Shown one piece after another: positions 12,851 through 22,063 of a stretch of 23,339 bases of DNA. The stretch covers positions 1-23,339 of the forward strand of contig DIZP01000029.1 of NCBI GenBank assembly GCA_002429375.1. The letters run 5' to 3'. Positions within the stretch are counted from its first letter, which is position 1. Each line of letters starts with the position of its first letter. The translations under genes and the position numbers were made by a program. This DNA is from a bacterium UBA6025. Lineage in GTDB: Bacteria; Patescibacteriota; Saccharimonadia; Saccharimonadales; Saccharimonadaceae. A model generated the notes under the pieces. The model made no database searches. It saw nothing but the letters and a program-made list of their open reading frames with translations, and was not told the origin of the DNA.

Positions 12851-12949
12851 CCACGCTCATATAGACGCCCTCTATATTTAGGGGTAGAATGAGAACTAAC
12901 GAGTTTGTCAAAAATCAAAGATAAGCGATAAAGAAAGAAGTGTTAAATA

Positions 12950-15900
12950 ATGGCTTTAATCGATAACAAAGATAAATCTATGCTTGAAGCATTGGAAAAT
13001 GCCTTAGATTCATCTGAGCAGGTCGATATTCTAACAGCATTCTTCTATTTTTCTGGCTTCTCTCTTATTGCAGAAAAACTCAGAGATAAGAAAATAAGAA
13101 TTCTTGTTGGTACTTCCGTCGAGCCTGCCGCAGTCGATCAGCTACTAGCAGCACAGCAACAAGACCCCTCCGTCAGCTTAGAAAGATTTACCAGTAGGAC
13201 GCCTTTAAGTGGAAGAGTCGAACGTAAAAACGAATATACCGAAAGTTTTATAGAGCTATTCAATAAATCATCGCTTTATGACAATACAGTAGATCAAAGT
13301 CTGTATGAATTATTCGAGACTAAGCTCCGGGACGGTAGCCTCGAGGTTAAACTTACTAGTGAAAGGAATCACGCAAAAACGTATGTCCTGAAAAATAAAG
13401 CCGAGTTCTCACAAGGTGGCGATGCAAAAGGCGTTGTGTTTATGGGATCGAGTAATTTTACGTTTCAGGGTCTTAAGGGACAGGGTGAACTCAATCAATC
13501 ATTCCGTGACAATGATGCCTTTGATTCTTACGAGGATCATTTCAACAAACTATGGGACTCATCGGAGTCGATTGACGTACAGTCAAAAGACAGTAACGAT
13601 AACTTCATTAAAGAAGTTGAAAAGAGAGTGTGGATTCACGCAACCCCAGACCCTTATAAGATTTACGTAAGGATTCTACATGAAATTTTTGGACAATCGG
13701 ATGACGAATCAATTAAATCACCATCTGATATATCTAGTGGCTTGTTTAGTAATTTAAAATACCAAATAGACGCAATTAAAGAAGGGATTGACTGTTTAAA
13801 TAAAAATGACGGTGTTATTATAGCGGACGTCGTTGGACTCGGTAAGAGTATCATCGGATCGGCTATTGCTTACAACCTTGACATGCAGCGTACGATTATA
13901 GTCGCACCGCCCCACTTGGTACCTCAGTGGCAACAATATGTTCAAGATTTTGGAATTAGAGGAGCTAAAGTAGAGAGCTCCGGTAAAATTCAACAACTAT
14001 ACGAAGAATATGCCGAATCGCCAACCCCGGCTCTATATATTATCGATGAAGCCCACCGATATAGGAATGAGCAAACGTATGACTATCAATGGCTTCATCA
14101 GCTTACGAGATCTCATGCGGATAATAAGATTATGCTACTTACCGCTACGCCGTTTAATAATGCACCAGGTGACATATTTGCACTCATTAAGTTATTTCAG
14201 ACTCCTAGCCGATCGACTATACATTCAGTAGATAACTTGAGTGTACGTTTTCGAGAGCTGGTAAGTGAGTATGCAAAGCTCAAGAAATTACGAAAATCTA
14301 AGACTGATGAGGAAAAGACAAATAAACTCGCATTAAAAATAAGTAACGAAATTCGACGGTTAATTGAACCAGTTATAATTCGTCGTTCAAGGGTCGATCT
14401 CCGTGAAATCAAGGAATATGCTGATGATTTAAAGCGACAAGGTATAGATTTCGCAGATGTTGTCGGCCCTGAACTAGTTTCTTATGATCTCGGTGAACTG
14501 ACTACGCTGTATATAGATACGTTGCAAAAGCTAACAGGCGACAGTAATGAGGACGGCTTTATAGGCGCTCGTTACAAACCTATGACTTACCTAAAAGACG
14601 CTTCAGCGTTTAAAGAAAAGTATAGTTTACTTTTCGACGATAGTGACCTGAAAACCGCTCAATCCAACCTGGCACAGTTTATGCGTCGGCTGCTCGTCAC
14701 GCGGTTTGAAAGCTCTAAGTACGCATTTCAATCAACGCTCCACAACATTATTCTATCCAATGAGTCTATCCTAGCCTGGTGGTACGACAAGGGGGTAGTG
14801 CCTATCCTAAAAAAGGGCAGCTTACCCAATCCTGATGATTTTGAGCTAGACGAAAACGACAATATAGACTCGTTCTTGGCGGGCTTGGGAGATGTAAGCG
14901 AAGAGGAGAAAAATGCTTTTAAAAAACGAGGTGTCTTTGTAAACTCAGAATATATAAGTCCAGAGTTTATTGGGGACGTAGAGACAGATCTTGGGATATT
15001 AAGAGAAATCGAAACTAGATGGTTTGGTGCAGGTAGTACCGATTTCGATCCAAAGCTTGATGAGATCGAAGCCACGATCAAGAACTTAGTCTTAGAAAAC
15101 CCAAACCGTAAAATCGTGATCTTTTCATCTTATGCGGACACGGCAAAGTATGTCCACCGGAGCCTTGTTGAGCGAGGGGTACAGAGGACATTATTATACA
15201 CTGGGGGGAGTAGTGCTGAAGATAAACGGACCGTCACGGCGAACTTTGACGCCGGTATCGACCCGGCATCACATAAACATAAGAATGATTATGACATTAT
15301 TATTGCAACAGATGCGCTGAGTGAGGGTTTCAACCTACACCGTGCTGGCGTCGTAATTAACTACGACATTCCATATAATCCAACTCGAGTCATTCAACGC
15401 GTCGGTCGTATAAATCGTATCAATAAGCGTGTATTTGATAAATTATATGTATATAACTGTTTTCCTACAGCACTTGGAGAGGCGATCACGAATACTAGAG
15501 AAGTATCAACGCTGAAGATGCTTTTGATCACTAACATTGTTGGGAGCGACACCAGGACTCTTACGCCGGATGAAGACGTAAAGAGTATGTGGCAGCGAGA
15601 ATATAAAGAAGCAGACGCTGAGAATAATCAAAAGTCATGGGACGTCGAACATCGTAACCGGTATAACGCGATTAAGCACGATACTACAATCATCAATGAA
15701 GTGATGAGAATTCCAGAACGTACCAGAATTATTAGGCATAATAAACGCGAAGAACTTGCAGTATCCTTTGCTAAAAAAGGTAATGGCATTATGTTTGCCC
15801 GAGCCTATAGCGATCAAGAGGCGCAAATAACACCTATCGACGTGGTGTTGAATTATTTTGTTGCCGAACCTGGCGAGAAGTCCGAAAAGGGCGACGACGC

Positions 15901-16270
15901 TCTTAGCAACCGTTTTGCAATTCTTCGCGATAAGCTGACAGCCCCTTATCCTCAGCCTAGAATTGATGGAGCTAGAGCTGACGCATTAAAAGTGCTTGAG
16001 TTTATGCAAGAGAAGTACCCTTCGGAAAAAGACTATCTGATTGACCTCGCAACTACTATTCGCAAATACGACGACCTCAGTGGTGGTGAGATGAAATATC
16101 TCGCTCAGATAAAATTTGAAGGCGGCGGCAGTGACGTAGAGTTGGCGAAGAAAGTCACTGAGATAAAAGATAGATTTTCACTTCATTACATTAAAGTCAT
16201 TAAAGAGCGCGCCGAACGGGGTGAAAACTTATCAGAAACCATTATGTTTACTGAGGACCTACGCTCGTGA
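12950..16270 (+). CDS. PLD-nuclease/SNF2-family helicase fusion, 1106 aa
   Basis: A likely restriction or defence protein combining a phospholipase D-type nuclease with a superfamily 2 translocase. Residues 1-200 are the PLD-like domain: ILTAFFYFSGF near the N-terminus, His141-x-Lys143 (NHAKTYVLKN) and GSSNFT at 166-171, an HxK...N half-motif that would act as a dimer. The helicase follows: motif I VGLGKS (Gly296-Ser300), DEAH box 366-369, motif III TATPF 398-402, and the C-terminal helicase lobe with IVIFSSYADTAKYV, TDALSEGFNLHRAG and motif VI QRVGRINR (816 on). The last 250 residues are helical and unassigned. It overlaps the methyltransferase gene by 4 bp. DISARM DrmD and related helicases are the closest architecture I know. 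Confidence 0.9.
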   Translation: MALIDNKDKSMLEALENALDSSEQVDILTAFFYFSGFSLIAEKLRDKKIRILVGTSVEPAAVDQLLAAQQQDPSVSLERFTSRTPLSGRVERKNEYTESFIELFNKSSLYDNTVDQSLYELFETKLRDGSLEVKLTSERNHAKTYVLKNKAEFSQGGDAKGVVFMGSSNFTFQGLKGQGELNQSFRDNDAFDSYEDHFNKLWDSSESIDVQSKDSNDNFIKEVEKRVWIHATPDPYKIYVRILHEIFGQSDDESIKSPSDISSGLFSNLKYQIDAIKEGIDCLNKNDGVIIADVVGLGKSIIGSAIAYNLDMQRTIIVAPPHLVPQWQQYVQDFGIRGAKVESSGKIQQLYEEYAESPTPALYIIDEAHRYRNEQTYDYQWLHQLTRSHADNKIMLLTATPFNNAPGDIFALIKLFQTPSRSTIHSVDNLSVRFRELVSEYAKLKKLRKSKTDEEKTNKLALKISNEIRRLIEPVIIRRSRVDLREIKEYADDLKRQGIDFADVVGPELVSYDLGELTTLYIDTLQKLTGDSNEDGFIGARYKPMTYLKDASAFKEKYSLLFDDSDLKTAQSNLAQFMRRLLVTRFESSKYAFQSTLHNIILSNESILAWWYDKGVVPILKKGSLPNPDDFELDENDNIDSFLAGLGDVSEEEKNAFKKRGVFVNSEYISPEFIGDVETDLGILREIETRWFGAGSTDFDPKLDEIEATIKNLVLENPNRKIVIFSSYADTAKYVHRSLVERGVQRTLLYTGGSSAEDKRTVTANFDAGIDPASHKHKNDYDIIIATDALSEGFNLHRAGVVINYDIPYNPTRVIQRVGRINRINKRVFDKLYVYNCFPTALGEAITNTREVSTLKMLLITNIVGSDTRTLTPDEDVKSMWQREYKEADAENNQKSWDVEHRNRYNAIKHDTTIINEVMRIPERTRIIRHNKREELAVSFAKKGNGIMFARAYSDQEAQITPIDVVLNYFVAEPGEKSEKGDDALSNRFAILRDKLTAPYPQPRIDGARADALKVLEFMQEKYPSEKDYLIDLATTIRKYDDLSGGEMKYLAQIKFEGGGSDVELAKKVTEIKDRFSLHYIKVIKERAERGENLSETIMFTEDLRS

Positions 16271-19200
16271 ATTTTCTAATGCAACCGTACGACAGATCGA
16301 ACCTTGTAAGTTTTTTAAAAAATGATTTTTTGCCCGATTTCGAAAATGACGTAAGGCCCGTCTCTACTAGTAACGGTTCACTTCTCAATAATGCCCAGAA
16401 GTTAGGCGAATCATTAAGAATCGGAATAACTGTTTTCGAAGTTGTTTGCGATGAGACTGACCGCGGTAAGAGAGTGGCCATAACCCAAGATGCTTTTAGA
16501 ATGTTGAGGGAGACCGCAACTCGCAATGCCTTAGTCGTGTTCTTCTCTCCCGGTAACACCGAGTGGAGGCTATCGTTATTGACCAGTACCTTTGACTTAG
16601 ATGGTAAGGGTAAGGTAATTAGTCGGGCATCAAACCCACGTCGATACTCGTATTTATTGGGTCCTCGAGCAAAGACCGTAACACCAAGCCATTATCTTAT
16701 AAAAAAAGGTCTTGCGAATAACTTCGAAGATCTGCAAAAACGGTTCTCGGTAGAAGTAGTCAATAAGGAATTCTACAGCTCTATAGCCGAGCTGTTTACT
16801 AAACTGGTGGGTGGCAAACGGAAGAAAGGACAGATTTTCGTAGAGCACCCGGGGTTACTAAGAATTAACGGCCAGGTTAGTCAGTCATTAGAACACCAGG
16901 AGTTCGCGGTTCGATTAATCGGTCGACTTGTATTTTGTTGGTTCTTGCGAGAGAAAAAGAGTATCCAAGGTACTTCGTTAATACCCGATACGTTTTTATC
17001 GGCACAAGCTGCAAAAAAGAAAATGTATTATCATTCAGTTTTAGAGCCATTGTTTTTTGAGTTATTAAATCAAAAACAGAATACAAGGAAAGAAGTTTTC
17101 AGAACAGAAGAATATTCAATTATTCCGTATCTTAACGGTGGACTATTTAGTCCTCAAAAAGGCGATGCTGGTGATCACTACGAATACGATGACGCAACCA
17201 GTAGCGGCCGACTTGGGGTAGTTGACGTACCGGACGAGTGGCTTGTAGAATTTACTCAACTTCTAGATACGTACAATTTTACCGTTGACGAGAATACGTC
17301 TTACGATATAGATTTGTCTGTCGATCCTGAAATGCTGGGTCGGATCTTCGAGAACTTGCTTGCTGAGATCAATCCTGAAACCGGCGAGAGTGCACGTAAA
17401 AGCACAGGGAGTTTTTATACACCACGTGAAGTAGTAGAGTATATGGTCGACCGTAGTCTTATTTACTATTTAGAGTCTAAAACGGGTGTTGGTATAAAAA
17501 AGCTCGAAGCTTTAGTTAGTTATAGCCAAGATGACGACCTCGAGTATCCTCGAACACCCGACGAAGAAGGTGCTATCGTTGAAGCATTATCAACTCTCAC
17601 CATTTTAGACCCGGCGTGTGGATCGGGGGCTTATCCAATAGGAATATTACAAAAGGTAGTATATATACTACAACAAGTCGACAAGGGCTCGCGGCTTTGG
17701 CTCGAAAAACAGCTAGCTGGTTTGCCATCTCCAGAACTACGTCGCCATTTGCAGTCGCAGTATGAAAATCAAAACTATGATTATATTCGTAAACTCGGTG
17801 TGATTAGGGACAGTATTTTCGGGGTTGATATTCAATCTATCGCCACAGAGATTGCTCGTTTGCGATGCTTCTTAACACTAATCGTAGAAGAGTCTGTAGA
17901 AGATAACACAGATAATAGAGGAATTCATCCACTACCAAACCTCGATTTTAAGTTCGTAACAGCCAACTCTTTAATTTCCCTACCGGAAGACAAGAAAAAT
18001 AAGAATGTAAATAACAAGCAGTCTGCTCTTCTTGAAGACATCTCTCACATTAATCAATTGCGTAAAATTAGAGATAAATATTTTGGTGCAAATTCCGACG
18101 AACGAACACTACTACGGATTGAATTTGGTAACTTACAACGACAGATGTTACTTACGAACATTGACCTTTATAAAGGCTCTGCTTCAAAGCTATATGACGC
18201 CCTAACGCGCTGGGAGCCTTTTGCTCACAAACCTGTAGACTGGTTTGATTCGGAATGGATGTTTGGAACAGATAAGTTCGATATTGTGATAGCAAACCCG
18301 CCCTATCTTGGAGAAAAAGGACATAAGGATTTATTTCGTAAAATAAAAGAGGATGGGTTAGAGAAATACTATCAAGGAAAGATGGATTTGTTTTATTTTT
18401 TCTTTCATTTGGCGCTAAACCTAAACAAACAAAACGGTATTACTGCTTTTATAACGACAAATTACTACCCTACAGCAACAGGGGCGAAGAAGTTACGTAA
18501 AGATTTTTTCGAGCGAACGACAATTAAAGAGTTGATCAATTTTAATGAATTAAAGATTTTCGAATCCGCCCTAGGTCAACATAATATGATAACTATAATG
18601 CAACGCACTCAAGATTCAGCTGGTAGGGCCAGGTTAGCTGTTAGTTCGCAAAAAGGAGTTGTTGCACCGGGTGATCTTATGAAGATGCTAGCAGGCAACG
18701 ACAATGAAACCACATACTCGGAGATAGAAACTGTAAAAATTTATGATGGCAAAGAATTTTACTTAAGACTCTCGAGAGATGAGGAAGGCAGCTCGGGAGT
18801 CAATGCAATCCTTGATAAGTTAGCTCAACAAGGAACTTTACTGGGTGATATCTGCAATGTTAACGTCGGGCTTTACACTGGTGCAGATAAGGTATCGGCT
18901 AATTACATAAAAAAATACGATTTAGCTGTAGAAAAAGGTGAAGGAATATTTGTATTAAGTAAAGATGAGTATGCGAAACTAGGACTCGATCTCGAAGAAA
19001 CAAGGGTATGTGTACCTTTTTTCAAAAACTCAGATATTAATAGATATGTGACCAAAGAGACACCAGACAAATATCTTATTGACTTTTCATATCCTAAGTT
19101 TATTGATTATCCTACTGATAAATACCCAAATATAATCAGACATTTACTGAAATATAAGGTTATTCTTGAGAATAGAGAATCCAATGATAACGGTCTTAGA

Positions 19201-19677
19201 GCGGTAGTCAAAAAAGGTTACTGGTGGCTATATACTAAAAGAAAATTAGATTTTGGGCAAGAAAAAATAGTTGCTCCACAGCGAAGTCCTCGCAATACGT
19301 TTGGCTATAACGAAGTGTCATGGCACGCATCCGCTGATGTATATTTTATTACTAAAAAGTCTAACGACATTCCTTTAAAATACGTTCTAGGTTTATTAAA
19401 TTCTAGTCTCTACTACGTATGGCTCTATAATCGCGGCAAGAGAAAAGGTGAAATGCTGGAATTATATCAAACTCCGCTTTCGGAGATTCCAATCAAGATA
19501 TCTAGTCCCGAGCAAATGAGCGAAATAATCAAGTTCGTAGAACAAATAGTATCAACAAAAGCAATTAACAAAGAGGCGGACACTACTAACTTAGAAGGTC
19601 AGGTTGACCAATTAGTGTACAAACTATTCGGGCTTAGTCTTGACGAGATTTCGCTGATAGAAGCATCAGCTAGGTAA
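16267..19677 (+). CDS. Eco57I/PglX-type N6-adenine DNA methyltransferase, 1136 aa
   Basis: Start is a GTG whose TG overlaps the helicase TGA, with GAGGA 9 nt upstream; ATG at 16279 is an alternative. The N-terminal 370 residues are a long region of the size seen in type IIG enzymes and PglX, but I see no clear PD-(D/E)xK nuclease motif. The methyltransferase core starts with SFYTPREVVEYM (382-393), motif I DPACGSGAYP (448-457) and motif IV NPPY (677-680), the adenine-N6 signature. Residues 830-1136 have the target-recognition pattern (ICNVNVGLYTGADKV, LGLLNSSLYYVWLY, LSEIPIKI). It would mark host DNA and direct the helicase-nuclease encoded immediately upstream. Confidence 0.92.
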   Translation: MNFLMQPYDRSNLVSFLKNDFLPDFENDVRPVSTSNGSLLNNAQKLGESLRIGITVFEVVCDETDRGKRVAITQDAFRMLRETATRNALVVFFSPGNTEWRLSLLTSTFDLDGKGKVISRASNPRRYSYLLGPRAKTVTPSHYLIKKGLANNFEDLQKRFSVEVVNKEFYSSIAELFTKLVGGKRKKGQIFVEHPGLLRINGQVSQSLEHQEFAVRLIGRLVFCWFLREKKSIQGTSLIPDTFLSAQAAKKKMYYHSVLEPLFFELLNQKQNTRKEVFRTEEYSIIPYLNGGLFSPQKGDAGDHYEYDDATSSGRLGVVDVPDEWLVEFTQLLDTYNFTVDENTSYDIDLSVDPEMLGRIFENLLAEINPETGESARKSTGSFYTPREVVEYMVDRSLIYYLESKTGVGIKKLEALVSYSQDDDLEYPRTPDEEGAIVEALSTLTILDPACGSGAYPIGILQKVVYILQQVDKGSRLWLEKQLAGLPSPELRRHLQSQYENQNYDYIRKLGVIRDSIFGVDIQSIATEIARLRCFLTLIVEESVEDNTDNRGIHPLPNLDFKFVTANSLISLPEDKKNKNVNNKQSALLEDISHINQLRKIRDKYFGANSDERTLLRIEFGNLQRQMLLTNIDLYKGSASKLYDALTRWEPFAHKPVDWFDSEWMFGTDKFDIVIANPPYLGEKGHKDLFRKIKEDGLEKYYQGKMDLFYFFFHLALNLNKQNGITAFITTNYYPTATGAKKLRKDFFERTTIKELINFNELKIFESALGQHNMITIMQRTQDSAGRARLAVSSQKGVVAPGDLMKMLAGNDNETTYSEIETVKIYDGKEFYLRLSRDEEGSSGVNAILDKLAQQGTLLGDICNVNVGLYTGADKVSANYIKKYDLAVEKGEGIFVLSKDEYAKLGLDLEETRVCVPFFKNSDINRYVTKETPDKYLIDFSYPKFIDYPTDKYPNIIRHLLKYKVILENRESNDNGLRAVVKKGYWWLYTKRKLDFGQEKIVAPQRSPRNTFGYNEVSWHASADVYFITKKSNDIPLKYVLGLLNSSLYYVWLYNRGKRKGEMLELYQTPLSEIPIKISSPEQMSEIIKFVEQIVSTKAINKEADTTNLEGQVDQLVYKLFGLSLDEISLIEASAR

Positions 19678-19705
19678 CCGTTGGTTGGCTGGTGATATGG
19701 CGAAT

Positions 19706-19742
19706 AAATAAAAATGGAAATAATTTTATTTTAATTTTTTTT
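19706..19742 (+). terminator. AT-rich terminator after methyltransferase gene
   Basis: AAATAAAA (19706-19713) pairs with TTTTATTT (19724-19731), followed by eight Ts (19735-19742). The stem has no GC pairs, so it is a weak intrinsic terminator. Confidence 0.45.
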
Positions 19743-19808
19743 GCGCGTGGACTAAGTATAGAGAATAGAAAGGCAAAAGGGGAGGTAGGGTACAAAGTTA
19801 AGAGGGGG

Positions 19809-19814
19809 TATAAT
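19809..19814 (+). promoter_or_regulatory. isolated TATAAT
   Basis: TATAAT in the 235-bp gap between the methyltransferase and the GIY-YIG gene, preceded by AGAGGGGG. No -35. Downstream there is only a 13-codon ORF (ATG 19833, MSKSSIQLPLLCV), which has no SD. It may be the promoter of a short RNA or chance. Confidence 0.25.
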
Positions 19815-19900
19815 CTCAGGTCTGCGTAGAGTATGAGCAAGTCCTCAATACAATTACCTCTGTTGTGTGTTTAAACTAATATACCGGGGTTTGCATCTGC

Positions 19901-19906
19901 TATGAT
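19901..19906 (+). promoter_or_regulatory. extended -10 box, leaderless arrangement
   Basis: TGC-TATGAT followed by AAGCAT and ATG (19913). The upstream TG compensates for the missing -35. Confidence 0.6.
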
Positions 19907-19912
19907 AAGCAT

Positions 19913-20338
19913 ATGCAAGATGCGGACAAAGAAAAAATCAAAAAACACTACTGGCTTTATGTGCTTAAGCTCGAGCAGCACAAGTACTACGTTGGCATTA
20001 CGGCAAAGACCCCGGAAAGACGTTACGAGCAGCACAGAAACGGCTATATGGCCGCACAGTGGACTAGAAAGTATAAGCCCCTTAATCTCTTTGATAAAAA
20101 AGATCTCGGCTATGTAACGATCGCTGACGCCGAAAGATATGAAAATAAAGTAGTTAGAACTTACATAGCAAAATACGGCTACAATAACGTTCGCGGCGGC
20201 GACTTAAGCTATAATGCTGAATTCGTAAAGAGGTTTGGTTGGTATATCGTAAAGGATGATTGGAAAAACGTTGTTGGTGTATTATTTTTGATGTTAACAA
20301 TCATACTTCTAACCATTATGTACTATATGAAGAAATAG
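19913..20338 (+). CDS. GIY-YIG endonuclease with C-terminal membrane helix, 141 aa
   Basis: A small GIY-YIG nuclease domain (about 12-105): WLYVLKLEQHKYYVGITAKT carries the LYV...YVG strands, followed by RRYEQHRNG (Arg37, His41), AQWTRKYKP and AERYENKVVRTYIAKYG with the acidic catalytic position, and NNVRGGDLSY. Residues 118-138 are a single hydrophobic helix (VVGVLFLMLTIILLTIMYY) with KK at the end, an N-in/C-out type tail anchor. Most relatives are soluble. A membrane-bound nuclease next to a restriction-like pair suggests cutting of incoming DNA at the membrane, or a role in DNA uptake (inference). The ATG is leaderless. Confidence 0.88.
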   Translation: MQDADKEKIKKHYWLYVLKLEQHKYYVGITAKTPERRYEQHRNGYMAAQWTRKYKPLNLFDKKDLGYVTIADAERYENKVVRTYIAKYGYNNVRGGDLSYNAEFVKRFGWYIVKDDWKNVVGVLFLMLTIILLTIMYYMKK

Positions 20339-20427
20339 ACTTGATGAACTCTCGCTCACCTCATTAAAGTTCCGAAGTACGTCCACTAGGGGCTGCCAAG
20401 ACATTTTTGAACTAATGTAACCAAACT

Positions 20428-20447
20428 CCACCCCTGGTGGGATTTTT
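20428..20447 (+). terminator. terminator of GIY-YIG gene
   Basis: CCACC-CCT-GGTGG followed by GATTTTTG. It lies 90 bp after the stop at 20338. Confidence 0.5.
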
Positions 20448-20547
20448 GTTTGTTGTAAGGCTCTCATCTTTATCATATTTCCCACCTCTGTTAAATAATT
20501 CGATTCCTGTACCCCTTTTGACAAAATACCATCATTCTATTCATATA

Positions 20548-21339
20548 TTATTTATCCGTAGGAATAGGGAATCGTATCATCAGCGATTTACTGAACATCA
20601 ACTCTAGACGCACATTGGCAATCTCGTTATATTTGTATCGCGTTAACCACTCGGTTATATCTAAACAATTAATTAAGCCGCCTCCCTTTAAGTGCTCATC
20701 ATGGTCAGCAAGATGAAAGCCAAGAACGTCGGCTTCAATCCCAGCGTATGCTATCGGTGTGTAATTTCCATTGACGTTTACTAATGCGGCTACGGTTCCG
20801 TAATACGCTGGACTTCCAACATGTAGGCTTAGGTAGACCGAGAAGTTATCAGTTTTTGGTCGGTATTCCTTATCTTGGATAGCTTTTCTGATTTCTGGCT
20901 TTCTGTCTGTTAGCCCTGGATGTTCAACCGAACAAAACGACACCAGTATTCTTTTCGCAATATTTAGCGGCTTAATCCCACGCAACTCTACTTCTAAACG
21001 CTTTCCCTCAAGGTAATCTTCGCGGCTAACATCGCTTGGAATAGTGATATCCTTCAGGATATTCAACGTTATCGTATTATAAAAGTCCGAAAAATCTTTA
21101 TCGTACGATGAACCTGAGTGATTATTGCAAGTTTTGCATAAGGTATATTCAGCGTGTCCATTTTGCTTTATCTTGCCATAGGGTTTCTCGTCGTCACTAA
21201 GTGTCTTCAATAATTCATCACCCGAGTACAACTTTATCTTATCTCCGCCACCGGCCGCCCGAGGAATTATATGTTCTTCTGTTAACGTTTTCTTTTGACC
21301 ACAAACGCGACAAATTCCGATTGTTGGTTTTTTAGCCAT
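20548..21339 (-). CDS. HNH endonuclease, 263 aa
   Basis: An HNH nuclease with zinc-binding Cys pairs: Cys10-x2-Cys13, the catalytic EEHIIPRAAGG (His23) and Cys68-x2-Cys71 in LCKTCNNHSGSSYDK (Asn72/Asn73, His74). The remaining 180 residues (LNIAKRILVSFCSVEHPG, GTVAALVNVNGNYTPIAYAG, LADHDEHLKGGG) are not recognised and may be a sensor or specificity domain. I start it at 21339, where ATG follows the upstream stop by 4 nt; a longer frame would begin at 21372 inside that gene. It forms a two-gene unit with the membrane protein upstream, which suggests an effector plus sensor defence pair. Confidence 0.82.
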   Translation of the reverse strand: MAKKPTIGICRVCGQKKTLTEEHIIPRAAGGGDKIKLYSGDELLKTLSDDEKPYGKIKQNGHAEYTLCKTCNNHSGSSYDKDFSDFYNTITLNILKDITIPSDVSREDYLEGKRLEVELRGIKPLNIAKRILVSFCSVEHPGLTDRKPEIRKAIQDKEYRPKTDNFSVYLSLHVGSPAYYGTVAALVNVNGNYTPIAYAGIEADVLGFHLADHDEHLKGGGLINCLDITEWLTRYKYNEIANVRLELMFSKSLMIRFPIPTDK

Positions 21340-21343
21340 ATGT

Positions 21344-21970
21344 TTATCTTTGCTTCCATTTAAGATAAACATAGTAGCGAAGTCTGTGATATATTTTTTG
21401 CAGAGTATGAATAATACGCAGCTTTAATGGCTTAGGTGTTCTCCGGTATTTATCACTAATTTTATCGGTACCTTCGCGACCATATCTGTAATAGACTGTT
21501 CTTTGGTACGGAAACTTGAACCAGGGTGCTCTTACGAAGACTATTGTTTTATTTGTACTACCATCACCATTTTCTTTTATATATTCAATCCATTCATATG
21601 GAAGCATTCCTACTACTTCAACATTGAAGTTGTCACTCCAACTTTCGCGACGGTAGCCCAACTCCACGCCATCTATGCCGTATCCACGGATACCCGCACC
21701 TAAGTAACAATAGCCACGAAACACATCTTTCTTATTCTCATAGAAATATTGTTTACGATAGAGACGAGTATTGTAGATTTCGATATCGTGGTCAACATGC
21801 GAATTGAGTTGGAATTGGATTTCGTGCTGACGTATAAGTTTTTGCTGAAAGCTTATTTTCTTACCAAACTTGTATAGCAAAACGGCAATTATTATTGAAA
21901 CAAAAATACCAATAATTGCAATCCAGTCACTTCGAGAAAAATTACCTAAATACTCAAAAATAACATTCAT
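21344..21970 (-). CDS. membrane-anchored protein paired with HNH nuclease, 208 aa
   Basis: Not recognised. One N-terminal membrane helix (about 16-34, WIAIIGIFVSIIIAVLLYKFG) is followed by a cytoplasmic, aromatic-rich beta domain (YCYLGAGIRGYGIDGVELGYRRESW, VEVVGMLPYEWIEYI, VFVRAPWFKFPYQRTVYYRYG) and a strongly basic helical end (RRTPKPLKLRIIHTLQKIYHRLRYYVYLKWKQR, described here in parts: RRTPKPLKL then KIYHRLRYYVYLKW). The basic tail may bind nucleic acid. The HNH gene starts 4 nt after its stop, so the two are coupled. A TATGAT -10 lies 6 nt before the ATG. Confidence 0.72.
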   Translation of the reverse strand: MNVIFEYLGNFSRSDWIAIIGIFVSIIIAVLLYKFGKKISFQQKLIRQHEIQFQLNSHVDHDIEIYNTRLYRKQYFYENKKDVFRGYCYLGAGIRGYGIDGVELGYRRESWSDNFNVEVVGMLPYEWIEYIKENGDGSTNKTIVFVRAPWFKFPYQRTVYYRYGREGTDKISDKYRRTPKPLKLRIIHTLQKIYHRLRYYVYLKWKQR

Positions 21971-21976
21971 ATATCT

Positions 21977-21982
21977 ATCATA
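21977..21982 (-). promoter_or_regulatory. -10 box, leaderless arrangement
   Basis: TATGAT, then AGATAT, then ATG (21970) on the minus strand. An AGGAG lies upstream of the box, too far (12 nt) for a normal SD. Confidence 0.5.
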
Positions 21983-22063
21983 CTCCTTATAGCATTTTTC
22001 TTACGTTTAGCAAGCTATTGATCTCGGAACCTCAAATATTTTTCATCACGCGCGATATCATCG

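Larger units (their letters stand above)
12619..12949. other. non-coding left margin of defence island
   Basis: Holds the leader and promoter of the 128-aa gene, then about 240 bp without a credible gene. AGGTCCGTCCT occurs twice, at 12720-12730 and 12840-12850, exactly 120 bp apart. TTTGTAACAAA (12730-12740) is a palindrome. A possible promoter for the helicase gene is TTGTCA (12905-12910) with GATAAA (12927-12932), 16 nt apart. Base composition shifts toward AT through this segment. Confidence 0.5.

Noticed and set aside
12851..19846. GCTCATA...ACGC at 12856-12869 resembles the reverse complement of 19824-19839, as possible ends of a mobile unit around the restriction-like pair
   Set aside because: The match needs gaps and is about 11 bases; no target duplication is visible.
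20309..20524. Minus-strand ORF of 71 aa, or 55 aa from the ATG at 20476 with an AGGTGG before it
   Set aside because: It overlaps the 3' end of the GIY-YIG gene, contains that gene's terminator hairpin and has no recognisable composition. The SD is the only support, so I left it out, but it is the best candidate among the omitted frames.
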